Assembly (NCBI RefSeq): GCF_001642475.1
Contig: NW_019174004.1
Span: 101,074-165,073 of the forward strand
Reading direction: 5' to 3'
DNA: 64,000 bases
Source of the DNA: Fonsecaea monophora
Lineage: Eukaryota; Ascomycota; Eurotiomycetes; Chaetothyriales; Herpotrichiellaceae
The translations under genes and the position numbers were made by a program. Each line of letters starts with the position of its first letter. Position 1 is the first letter of the stretch. The notes below the pieces were generated by a model. That model was not told the origin of the DNA and ran no database searches. It saw only the letters and a list, made by a program, of their open reading frames with translations. Below, one piece after another: positions 11,291 to 21,356 of the stretch.

Positions 11291-12351
11291 GCTCCTGTCA
11301 AAGGCGAACGGCTTTCATCAATAGATCCCTTTGTTCAATTGCAGTCTCTTGTAACCATTCAAGACATGACGGAACGCATGATCACTACCTAGTACGCGCG
11401 TGTACTCTTTTTATCTCGGGTCTAGAGGGGTTTGAGCTCGTCCGGAGGAGGTTCAGAACCGAGCAGCGAGTGACGGCGTAGGCGCATGAGCGCAGGTAGA
11501 TTGGGAGGGAGACTTTGGCTCACTTCAGCTTGCCTGCAACTCACCGGTAGATGTCAGCACCTGTCGTATCTGCACCCGAAGGTTACGAAGAGGGGAATCA
11601 GACGAGGTAAATAGGTTGGCCAGCAACTTGTCAGTTGTATGTATTGCAATTAATGAACCTGAGTGAAGGGCAGATTGACAGCTTGGAGATTGAATACTTG
11701 CCGTGGTACGGAGCACATGAGTGGCACCGGCGGAGTGACTGAAAGATGACGCATTTGTAGCGCAGGGGGGGGGGAAATCGAATTAATATTGGCTCATCCA
11801 CACTCATCCTACAAAGTCTACATACATGACTTGGTATCTCACATTTGTTGTTCGGTGCTTTGCCTTCCTCCTTGCTTGAACACGTCCACTTCCATCCACC
11901 CACTGCCATCGCATCCGAGCTGGTCTAGCTGAGTAATTCGCACGCCGACACCTGCATTTTCTGATCGAGGTTGGCAACACAGAACGTATCGATCCGGAAA
12001 GAATTGCATACGCGACCAGCCGACTCTGCGACGGCTCGACTCATCCCCTTGTCACGTTCTGCAATCCTGGACGCCACATACACCCCCGCCCCCCTGTATG
12101 CGACTTATCATCCCGTCGATCAGCGTGCGAGAGTAGTCCACCCTCCGCAGATGGCTGTCTATTGATCTGAGCCGTCACAATTGTCCCAGTACATGCCGCG
12201 AGCGGTGTCGACTGGTGGTTACACAGCATAACGCTACCGAACACTGGTGGACCTCCAACCCCGAATCTCATTTCTCACCCACAATTCAGCCAGACGTTTT
12301 CTCCATCTTTGACAGTGACATTGTCTCTGCCAGCCTTGGCCTGGTACAACT
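11291..12351. other. Intergenic: divergent CRT10 / MMTAG2 promoters
   Basis: These 1061 bp lie between two divergent start codons. I see an 11-nt G run near 11765, a C-rich stretch near 12085-12096 and several short ORFs below 95 codons with no protein character. No tRNA-like arms were found. Nothing beyond promoter and leader sequence is supported. Confidence 0.4.
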
Positions 12352-13164
12352 ATGGATTTGCTAGCTACTGTCAGAAAGGAGGGGTCGCGAGGGGGTCGTG
12401 GAGAGTTCAAGTGGTCTGATGTTGAAAGCTCTTCCCACCGTGAGAATTATCTGGGCCACTCACTGATGGCCCCCGTTGGTCGTTGGCAGAAAGGCCGTGA
12501 TCTCACCTGGTATGCTAAAGCAGACGGTGATGCCCAAGGTGACGAAGATGCTGCCGCCAAAGCTGCAAGAGAACGTAAAGAGGAGATCCAGAGAGTCAAA
12601 CAGGCCGAGGAAGATGCACTCGCCCGCGCTCTTGGTTTGCCAGTGCCCCAACGAAACAATCCAAACATGGATGAGCTGGGGGCTCGACGTGAAGTTGACC
12701 ACGCTTTGAAAGAGGTTGCACCTGGCGAGGACATGGCGTCTTCCAGGGGTGTTGGTTATGGGCGAATGGCAGGGGTCTCGGCTATGAATGAGGGGAAATC
12801 CAGCACTACGGAACGCCTCGAAGGCACCGTTACAAATCAGGAAAAGGAGCTCGACTATGCGCTCAAGGAATATAGGCGCCGTCATGGCGACCGAAGGCAC
12901 CGAAGCCGGAGTCGCAGTGGCCATCGGCACCGAGACAGCCATCACAGAAGACACCGGGAAGACCGCCATCGACATAGGGAGCACCGATCCCGGTCCCCAC
13001 GGCGGAATAGGTCTGACCGTGTGAGATCACAATCACCTTCGCAAGCCCGAGAACGTGATCATCATCGCCGAGCGCGATCGAGAAGCACCTCTCGATCCAG
13101 ACGGCGCCGCGAAGCAGATTGGGGCGACAGGGACAAAGACCACGACCGAGGCGAACGACGCTGA
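12352..13164 (+). CDS. MMTAG2-like RS-rich nuclear protein
   Basis: Single exon, 270 residues. The N-terminus carries the conserved MMtag block: KWSDVESSSHRENYLGHSLM, then GRWQKGRDLTWYAK, then a basic/acidic coiled stretch ending in EEDALARALGLP (residues 18-105). The C-terminal third, from about residue 175, is dense in Arg-Ser, Arg-His and Asp-Arg pairs typical of proteins associated with pre-mRNA processing. The family is the homologue of human multiple myeloma tumour-associated protein 2 (C1orf35), whose function is poorly defined. It is tail-to-tail with the SDR gene below, with only 83 bp between the stop codons. Confidence 0.85.
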   Translation: MDLLATVRKEGSRGGRGEFKWSDVESSSHRENYLGHSLMAPVGRWQKGRDLTWYAKADGDAQGDEDAAAKAARERKEEIQRVKQAEEDALARALGLPVPQRNNPNMDELGARREVDHALKEVAPGEDMASSRGVGYGRMAGVSAMNEGKSSTTERLEGTVTNQEKELDYALKEYRRRHGDRRHRSRSRSGHRHRDSHHRRHREDRHRHREHRSRSPRRNRSDRVRSQSPSQARERDHHRRARSRSTSRSRRRREADWGDRDKDHDRGERR

Positions 13165-13247
13165 ATTTTGGGCACTTGAAAGCACACAGGAGAAACTTTC
13201 GACTAAGCTGGAATCAAATACAAGCAACTACCCAAGATCAAATCTGA

Positions 13248-14528
13248 CTATCTCAGCCCCAATGAAGCATCGAAGATGTCACCCTCAAGATCCTTGATGT
13301 CCACGTCTACGACACTTGCTGCACGCCCCGGCCCACCAGCACCCTGCCGGGCGAAAATATCGGCTGATGCACTGGTGTCTACAAACTCCTCCAGTTCCTC
13401 GCTCACAGTTTTCAGCTTTTCCTTCACGCTAGCCACGCCCTCAATGCCGACAATGTGACGGGCGGGCGGGTTTTCATGACCACCAATGGCCGTCAATGCA
13501 TGGACAGTCTCTGCAATCAGTTTTTCTGTATGCGCATGACTGAGAGGTGGATACAAGCTGACAACCTCGTCACGACTGAGGAGGTACGGGCCGCTCTGCC
13601 TCTCCGCTTCTGACGAAGGCGACTGAATTTCGGTCTCGGGCGGAGGAGGATACTGGGTACGAATACCAGGGAGACGATTCAGTAAGCCGTCCAGGATGCC
13701 TCGAAATATTGGAGCCGTGTGACCAAATTCTCGGGTATAGGCCTTCATTGGTGGCGCTGAAGTGATCTTGTTGGTCAAGATCCCGATCTCGACGCTTGCT
13801 TGGACAATGGTTAATTTAATGTTAAAAGGCGCAATCTCATAGGCGATGCTGTCACAAAAGCCCTCCAGCGCCCACCCTGACGCACAGTACATGCTCAAGC
13901 CTGGGGTTCCGAGATGACCTGTGATGCCGGTGAGGGTAATGATGTGACCATTCATCTGTGAGCGCATCTGAGGGATGACAGCCTTGATGATATTCATCGG
14001 GCCGAAGAAATTCTTCTCAAACTGGTCTCGAACTAGCGTCAGGGTCCTTGAGCTGGCGGAAAGCTCTTCCACTGTCCCAATCACTGCTTCACTGGTACAG
14101 CAAAAGAGTATGTCGATCTTTCGAAAAGTATGCACGGCTTCCGCAACAGCCGCCTGACACTGTCCAACAACCCTGTCTGCGAGTTAATTCCAGCGATCTT
14201 GTTGGGGACAGATACAAGTAGAACGCGAATCGTAAAATAGTATCTTGCGAAAACGCTGAATTGCATACCTAATATCCAGGGCCACAACCTTGAGCCGCTC
14301 TTTCATTCCCGGTGTCCGTCCCACTTGGGACAGAAACCTCTTGAACTCTTGACTCCGAGCCCCGTCATTCTCGAACTCGGCTTGGATGATACCGGACACC
14401 ACATAGTCGCCATGGTCAAGCACCTGGCGCGCAACCGAAATGCCAATTGGAGAGTCTCCCGAGGTCAAGAGCCAAACTCGAGGAGCATTATGGGTAGGAA
14501 ACTGGGGCACCGAGCCGCCATTTGCCAT
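13248..14528 (-). CDS. Degenerate short-chain dehydrogenase-like protein
   Basis: Two exons, complement(13248..14172, 14269..14528), give 394 residues; donor ATTAG|GTATGC and acceptor GACAG|GGTT join in phase to read LDIRVVGQCQAAVAEAV. The fold is clearly SDR (RVWLLTSGDSPIGISVARQV, then KIDILFCCTS, then HIITLTGITGHLG). The active site is altered: at the YxxxK position the sequence is YCASG, so Tyr182 is kept but the Lys is Gly186; the NNAG motif is replaced by CCTS and the catalytic Ser region reads TLTGITG. A family-specific C-terminal extension (about residues 260-394) carries LLSRDEVVSLYPPLSHAH and AIGGHENPPARHIVG. It is probably a pseudoenzyme or has altered chemistry. No function can be assigned. 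Confidence 0.85.
14173..14268 (-). other. Intron of degenerate SDR gene
   Basis: 96 nt, GTATGC to GACAG. It separates the first Rossmann strands from the rest of the SDR domain. The upstream CAG four bases earlier would shift the frame and is rejected. Confidence 0.65.
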
Positions 14529-14889
14529 GGATGCGCGCGACGTGAGTTAAACTGATCATTGCGTCCTAGGACGCCATCTGCGGGTATCTCTTCGGGAATG
14601 ATTGCAGCTAGCAATTGAGGGCACAGGTCTGGTCGATATCAGAGGAACAAAAGTCGTGGTCAAGAATGCCGGGTTTATTGGCCCGAATGATCAAGTCACA
14701 AATCAATGCCAAGGCCGCTCTCCCACCGGATCAACTAAATTCCGCACACCCCACGGCCGAACTGCGGCGGCCCACATGGAGCGAGCCAACCTCTCGATCG
14801 CGCAATAGAACTTGGTCTGCCACTCTGTCAAAGAAGAAGAGCGCTGTCCCCTGCTCTATATCTATTGTCAGTGGCTCTGACAATTCAAG
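14529..14889. promoter_or_regulatory. Divergent promoter, SDR-like gene / CLPTM1
   Basis: 361 bp between two divergent start codons. Only short ORFs are present and no named motif stands out. Confidence 0.35.
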
Positions 14890-16915
14890 ATGCCGGAGCC
14901 TAGAGGTAGCGGCGCCCCTGCCGCACGAGAGGAACAGGGGGGAAAGGTGAGAGCATTCAATGGTCGGCATGCATTTGCAACGAGTCCTAACAGATGAGTA
15001 GTCGATGTTCCAAACGGTTATACAAGGTCTCGCCATATTTATGCTCACGCAGTTTGTTGTGAACAATTTCTTTGGATCCAAGTCGACGTCTGGCGGAAGC
15101 GCCGCCGCGCCCAAGCAAAATGTCAACTTCGATGAAAGAGCCGATGTGACCGCCCTCACAAACTATTCCCTCATCCCTCAAAACATTGCTCCGATATGGC
15201 CAGACAACAGTGTCGTCGATATCCGAATGTATGTGTCTGCGCAGGACACCCTTCCTGCCCTTTCTGCTGTGCCGAAGGAAAGCCTCGTCCTGGAAGAGAA
15301 GAACTTTGGGATCGGAAATTACGATGAAAACCGAGAGGTGCATACGCAGATTGCCATCCCGACAGAGGTACAGCACAACGGGACGTTATGGGCTCATTTC
15401 TATCTCGCCTTGGCTGGCAGCGAGTTTGATCCAACAAGCCCCAACTACGACCCCCATAAAGCCACTCACTTTAAAAGACCGCTGAACCAGTTCCTCCCGA
15501 AGAAAAAGGCCCGTAAGTTGAAGAACCTGCTCGAGAAAAGCGACGAGCCAAAAGAGGAAGAATCGGAAGAACCGCAGGGAGTTCAAATTGGCTCTTACTA
15601 CCACCCCAACTTCACGGTCGCTGTGATCCCGAACACAGGCGTGCAGAACTGGCGCCAAATGCATCCAGCGATACGCAAGAATATTGTCCTCGAACCGACT
15701 GGTCAACGTGATGCATCGGGCCAAAATGGGTGGTATTATCCCGTCGTCTTTCTCAACACCTTCTGGCAACTACGCAGCCACATGACCGAACTCAATGAGA
15801 CCGTCAAGGAAATGCCCCTCAACATCCAGCTGTACAACTTGGCCAATTGGAAATACAACCTGTTGGCGTCTATCGACGAGGGCATGAAACAAAACCAGGC
15901 ACAAGCTGCAAACGGAGCGCCCATGCCGGGTGGTGGGGATGGCAGCGAGTTCGAGAAATTCAAGGAAATCCTCCTGGACACAAATGCCTATTTATTGGGG
16001 ACAACGTTCGTCGTCAGTATCCTGCATATGGTCTTCGAAGGCCTGGCATTCAAGAATGATATTTCTCATTGGCGAAGCAAGAAGGATAACGTGGGCACAT
16101 CTGTGAGGACAATCCTTGCGAACGTGTTCATGCAGGCCGTCATCTTCTTGTACTTGATGGACAACTCGGAGAATACCTCCTGGATGATTCTTGCTTCCCA
16201 AGGCTTCGGCATTCTCCTTGAAGCCTGGAAGATCACCAAGACCGTGGATGTGCGCCTGCGCGAACCCGGCCCGGACTCGAGGTTCAAGAACATATTACCT
16301 TACGTGATTGTGTTTGAGGACAAGCACAAACTGACGGAGAAAGAAAGGCAAACGCAAGAATATGATCAAATCGCCTTCCGATACTTGTACATTGTGGCCG
16401 TGCCACTGCTGCTCGCTTACGCGGTGTACAGTCTCATTTACGAGTCGCACAAGTCATGGTACAGCTTCGTGATCGAAACATTGGTGGGGTCAGTTTATGC
16501 CTACGGATTCCTCATGATGGTACCTTCTCTGTACATCAACTACAGGCTGAAGTCTGTGGCACACATGCCCAGCAAGGCTCTGACATACAAATTCTTGAAT
16601 ACGTTTATTGATGATCTGTTCGCATTCACCATCAGAATGCCGATTTTGCACCGTCTGGCTACGCTGAGAGACGACGTCATCTTCTTTGTGTGGCTATATC
16701 AGAAGTACAAGTACAAGGTGGACTATTCGAGAGTCAACGAGTTCGGACAAGGCGGCGAGGAGGAGGAGGAGGAGGAAGGAGAAGGAGAGAAGAAGGAGGA
16801 CGGCAAGACGACAAAGTCGCTCCAAGGCCAGGACACCAAGGAGCTGAAGCCCTCGGCTCCAGTTTCGAGTGCGACCGGAGTCCAGGCCAACGCGGGCGCG
16901 AAGAAGAGAAAGTAG
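14890..16915 (+). CDS. CLPTM1-family multi-pass membrane protein
   Basis: Two exons, 14890..14946 and 15002..16915, give 656 residues. Exon 1 encodes a hydrophilic leader (MPEPRGSGAPAAREEQGGK); donor AAAG|GTGAGA and acceptor GTAG|TCG are in phase 0. A hydrophobic segment at about residues 24-42 (LAIFMLTQFVVNNFF) is followed by a large luminal domain with the family signature WYYPVVFLNTFWQLRSHM. After that come five or six membrane segments, starting near NAYLLGTTFVVSILHMVFEGLAFK. The tail is an acidic Glu run then Lys-rich. CLPTM1 proteins (human cleft lip and palate transmembrane protein 1, yeast relatives) reside in the ER/Golgi; their biochemical role is unsettled. It converges on MID1. 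Confidence 0.93.
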
Positions 16916-17472
16916 GCGAGCGCGTATTGATCACCTCCTTCTGGATAGCGAGGTATGGCACGGGACCTGAGTCGCATTTCAGAAGAGAGACGAAAAGGGA
17001 AAAAAAAAAAACAAAAGGACAAGGCCGAGAAAAGTTTCGAGAGAGATACACAGAGAGGGTGAGCGAGCGAGAGACATATCGGCAGACAATGACAATGACA
17101 ACAATCCTTTCGGAGCAAAGCCCGACCTTGGAAGCCCCTTTCCCCATTCTCCATGTCGCCGTGATATGAGAGCCGAGTGTGCCCATCTTCCTCTCCCTTT
17201 CCCACCCTCCTAAGTACCTACTGTAAGTACCTATGTAGGTGTATACATGCATTGGAGACGAGTACAAGTACCAGTACGAGGTACATACGACTACGACTAC
17301 AGCGATACGATAACAAGGACCAAAGAGAAGAAAAAATCACTTTGCAACTGTACAAGCGCAGGAAGGAGAGAGAGAAAAGAGAACAAACAAATCCTTGATA
17401 TTTCGTTAAAAAAAACAAACTAAAACTCCGTATATAGATAACCAGATAGAACAGGAGCCTCACAGACTTGTT
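16916..17472. other. Convergent 3' flanks of CLPTM1 and MID1
   Basis: 557 bp between two stop codons that face each other. It contains an A run at 16999-17010, AGAG-rich sequence, and a tract of repeated GTAC/TACCTA words at 17215-17300 (TAAGTACCTA, GTACAAGTACCAGTAC). A/T-rich stretches near 17400-17440 fit polyadenylation. No gene is seen. Confidence 0.45.
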
Positions 17473-19353
17473 CTAGAGGAATATATTCCCCAGGCCCAAA
17501 AGCACCGCCAGGAACGCCACGCTGTACACACTCGGTCCCAAAGGGGTGGAGGCGGTGGTGCCGCTCAGATAATACGCCGCGCCCAAATAGCTGCAGCTGA
17601 TGACGCCGGCGGACCCGTTGACTCGTTTGCCGTAACTATCCTCCAGGCCCTTTCCTCGCAGGGGACAAGCGAATCCCAAACTCGCAGGACAGCTCTGCAC
17701 GAGGTCGTAACACAGGTCTTCGCACGGTAAGACTTCCTTGTACGGTCCCGGTTGGATGGACGTGTCGATGAGCGGATTGCGCGAAGAATTCGTGGCGACG
17801 GCATCGAGAGAGGCCTGCTTGACATTGAATTGTGAAGGGTCAGATGAGATGCTCGAGCCATTGATGAACGGCTGGCCTAGATTTCGCGGTTTGAGAAACG
17901 AAGCCGAGCTTGAAAAGTCGGCGCAGCGGGGAATCGTCACGGCGCAGAGCCATTGTTTGTATGCCCGAGCGCAATCGTCGCAGTTGCGGGCCAGAGAGTA
18001 TTGGGCGCTGGAAGTGGTGTTACACGGGATTTGTTGCAAGGAGTAGTTGAAGTATTGGTACATTTGAGCCGCGTAGGAGTCGTACAACGCGGCTAGGTCT
18101 GGAAGGCCTGTCTCTGGCGAGAATTTGTTCGGGTTGCTGGGGACAGCGTAGGCCACTTCTGAGCAGAACGAGAGGTTGTACATCAGCCGGCAGTTGTTGT
18201 CGGTCTTGGTCTCGAATTCCATGGCTGCCCAGACGGTGCCACCTCCTCCCACCACGCCGGCGCCCGAGTCCGTGGAGTTGCCTTCCATGACCAGCATACC
18301 CCAGTATTTGGAGGTGGCGTTGAGACCCGTTATATAGAACTGCTCTTTCGGCTTGCCACCCAACCCTCTGTTGGTCATCTGGGCGACATTTTGGTTGGTG
18401 ATGTTGTCGATATTCACTGTCAGTCGGGCGTTGTTTTTTAAGCCGCAGAACGATTTCTGAATCCCAAGAATTTCCCGCTGGTTCTGGTTCGTTGCAAAGA
18501 CACCCCACGGAGGACTCAGTTTCATCCATTCTTCATAGATTGTCTGGTTGGGAAGAGCCTGTGTTGTGTCATTTGTAATCAACAGCGCAGCATGATTGTC
18601 CCCGTCGACGAAATACAGGTTCTTCACTTCCGGATCCTCGAATCCGTGGAAAGGCGCATCAATCGACGCAGCAATGTTGTAATTCCAGATGCCAGAGAAT
18701 TCCGTGGTGTTGGGGGCAGAGATCCCCACGTACACATCACTGTCGGCGTCCGCCTCAAATATCGCATACCCACCATCAACTGTAATGGTCTGTTGGTCCG
18801 GATCACCGGTTCCCGGGCCTGGTTTCTGGTTTGACTCGGACAAGGAAATGTACATCTGCAATTGGGGAGGTATTGCGTTGGTCGCATTGGGCGAAGGCTG
18901 CAGACATGTGTTGAGAGTGATGTAGACTTTGTTTCCCGTCTGTCGTTTTCTAAGTTCGTGCCGTTCCAGCAGTAATTCTGCGTCCTCAACCTTTGCGCCT
19001 GGTAGACCGACCCCAGGTGTCCCATGTGGTCCATTTATTGCATCTCTTGGAAATACCCAGTTCTGGGTCTGGCCAATCTCGATATTGCTGCTCGCGGGGT
19101 CGTTGTTGGCAAGCGCTGACACTCCGACTTCAGCGCGCACTGTTATTCTAGATTCCTCCGTCTCTTGCCCTTCATCCCTGTCTTGTATAACATAAAAGTT
19201 GTGGTCTTCAGAAGATATCCGAGAGGAGTCAGCCTCCAGGGCGTATGCAAATGATGGTTTCGTTAAAGTTAAATAAAGCAACAACAGCACGACCGACGCT
19301 GAGAGGCATGCTGTAAATCTTGCTTGTAAAGGGGTCAACTTGATAAGCGGCAT
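17473..19353 (-). CDS. MID1: MID1, stretch-activated calcium channel regulatory subunit
   Basis: Single exon, 626 residues. A hydrophobic signal segment lies at residues 12-36 (FTACLSASVVLLLLYLTL). A long extracellular region with many N-glycosylation sequons follows (NTTEF, NDTTQ, NATSK, NLSF). The Cys-rich C-terminal part includes PCNTTSSAQYSLARNCDDC, WLCAVTIPRC and LPCEDLCYDLVQSCPASLGF, a frizzled-like cysteine pattern typical of Mid1/NALF proteins. The last about 20 residues are hydrophobic (YSVAFLAVLLGLGNIFL), fitting a membrane or GPI-type tail. Mid1 partners Cch1 to form the high-affinity calcium influx channel of the fungal plasma membrane. The start at 19353 places the signal segment at the very N-terminus. 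Confidence 0.93.
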   Translation of the reverse strand: MPLIKLTPLQARFTACLSASVVLLLLYLTLTKPSFAYALEADSSRISSEDHNFYVIQDRDEGQETEESRITVRAEVGVSALANNDPASSNIEIGQTQNWVFPRDAINGPHGTPGVGLPGAKVEDAELLLERHELRKRQTGNKVYITLNTCLQPSPNATNAIPPQLQMYISLSESNQKPGPGTGDPDQQTITVDGGYAIFEADADSDVYVGISAPNTTEFSGIWNYNIAASIDAPFHGFEDPEVKNLYFVDGDNHAALLITNDTTQALPNQTIYEEWMKLSPPWGVFATNQNQREILGIQKSFCGLKNNARLTVNIDNITNQNVAQMTNRGLGGKPKEQFYITGLNATSKYWGMLVMEGNSTDSGAGVVGGGGTVWAAMEFETKTDNNCRLMYNLSFCSEVAYAVPSNPNKFSPETGLPDLAALYDSYAAQMYQYFNYSLQQIPCNTTSSAQYSLARNCDDCARAYKQWLCAVTIPRCADFSSSASFLKPRNLGQPFINGSSISSDPSQFNVKQASLDAVATNSSRNPLIDTSIQPGPYKEVLPCEDLCYDLVQSCPASLGFACPLRGKGLEDSYGKRVNGSAGVISCSYLGAAYYLSGTTASTPLGPSVYSVAFLAVLLGLGNIFL

Positions 19354-19877
19354 GTTGAAAGTCCCGCTTCGACTCGGTGCCGGAACGAGAGAAGAGGGTG
19401 TAAAGGAGTGCTAAAGGGACATTGTAACGGGTGTTACAGAACTGCACATAAGGCTTAGAGAGGAGAGACTTTACTATTCGATCGCAAATGGTGAAATGAG
19501 TGACATGCAAGACTGGCAGGATTGGACATTGAGATGCGGACAGTCGTCTTGGAGGGGGCGCAGTTAACAAATCGGTCAGAGCGGAGCCTCGCACAGCCTT
19601 GTTCAGCCTCGTCCAGCCTTGCTTCAGCCTTGCGAGCCCCCTTGCGGGGGCTTCTTCTTCCATTCCGATATTGTGGCTTCACCACCATCCACCTCGTTTC
19701 TTGGGTTTTGTCAACCCAACTCACAATATCCCCGGCAGGGTCTTCAGTTCAATCATTAGAGGAAAATGATAGTGCCAGGATCCGACCACAGTCTACAAGG
19801 GTACATGTCTCTCCCACAAAAGAAATAGCCCTCGGGGTTGCGCAACCGGCAAGGCCATATCACCGTCGCAATTCGCA
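19354..19877. promoter_or_regulatory. Divergent promoter, MID1 / RING gene
   Basis: 524 bp between divergent starts. It contains tandem, imperfect AGCCTYG/CAGCCTTG words at 19590-19635 (CCTCGCACAGCCTTGTTCAG and variants). No ORF is supported on either strand. Confidence 0.4.
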
Positions 19878-21356
19878 ATGGCAGAGACGTGTGAGCACAA
19901 GCCAGTTATCGGCTGCGCTCTGACCGCTGTACCTGGTTGCTGCGCTTGCGCGGACAAAAGACCTCTCGTAAGACCTTTCGCGTCATCTCTCTGTGTTTGC
20001 CGATAATTCAAATGCCGCCCCTTCCCATCCATGATCGGTTCTACTAATATCACCACAGGCAACTGCCTACCCTCTCTACATTGACGGTCAAGGCATGAGA
20101 CTTCAAGGCAAGCGCTGGCAACGCTACTGCTGGAAGTGTCGTGGTACGTCCATCGACCATTTTCTTTCACTTTGTGGTTTCTCCCCTCCGCGTTATTGGC
20201 ATCACATTCCAACTATCAAGTCCCTCGCTCATTAGCATATTGTTAATCTGCATGATAAGACTACTGGGATCTACACACTCAGTCTGAGATACATCTGTCC
20301 TTCTCTTCCAACCTTTCCACTCCCCATGCTGCTGTTCCACCGGACCAGACCCCAGTTTCACCAGGCGACGGCATGGACCTTCCGCGGAACAATCCCTTCT
20401 CGCTCTCCAATTCCCAACAGCAGTCCTGGTCTTTTGACGGGGTCAACGATGGCCAGTCACCCACCGCTGAAGGCTTGCCTTTATATGCGTCAGGGCCATC
20501 CTACACTACCGCCGGCACTAGCCAACCCACAACCGCTATGACACCGCGTGACTTTGATATGAACGGGGCATTGCACTACATGGCGCAGGCCCGACAAAAC
20601 CGGCGACCAAGACCAAACCATAATACCCAGCCAAGTGAGCGTCGTCCGCATCTCAGAGCACAGAGAACGTTGGCCCACCCACGGAACGAACCCGGCGATT
20701 CAAACCCATCGACCCAAAGGAGGCCGAGAGCCATTACAAATCCATTCGGCACTCGCGAGGAAATCGAGTCCGAAAGCTACCAGAGCCCCATCACCGCTAT
20801 GTTCGGTCGAGCATGGAACCGCTATAGACAAGCGGAAGAGCAGAGATCATCTCTGGAGAATGAGTCCATAGGTGTGCAGGAGACGCGAGGAGAAGTTGCA
20901 CCCGGCATTCTGGGCAGCGGGCCGCCTCGGACTGGGAATTCAGAGCGACAGGTTGACGCTATCTGGAATTACATGCGGCGGCAGGACGATCAGCAATTAT
21001 TCGAAACCTTTAGAGAGTCGTTACAGTTACGGGATGCTCTCGGACGTGAGCAAGACAACCCACATACACACCCACCAGCCAATCCTATCGACTCTCAACC
21101 GCAACGACCACGTGCGCTGCAGCCGGAGGAAATGACCGTTAACATCGCTTGCAGAATATGTTGTGAGCAGCTGGTCGACACATTGTTGGAGCCTTGTATG
21201 CACGTCGCGATTTGTCACTGGTGCTCAGATTTGATACTTGAACAAGTCCGTCTGCATCGTTCGATGCGGCACCGGCCGAACGGCGACGACTCGAGGTGGA
21301 GATGTCCCCTTTGCCGTCGTCCAGTTGCACGTGCAAGGAGAGTATATTTGGGTTGA
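19878..21356 (+). CDS. RING-finger protein with N-terminal Cys-rich module
   Basis: Three exons, 19878..19967, 20059..20143 and 20365..21356, give 388 residues with all phases matching. Intron 1 ends with TACTAATATCACCACAG, a strong branch and acceptor. Exons 1-2 encode a Cys-rich start (MAETCEHKPVIGCALTAVPG, CCACADK) and then GKRWQRYCWKCR, a motif I associate with a small domain in fungal proteins. The middle is low-complexity and Arg/Pro-rich. The C-terminus is a C3HC4 RING: Cys321/324/336, His338, Cys342/345/372/375, with a long spacer before the last CPLC pair. RING domains of this form usually act as E3 ubiquitin ligases; substrate unknown. A single-exon reading starting at 20373 would lose the N-terminal module. 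Confidence 0.8.
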
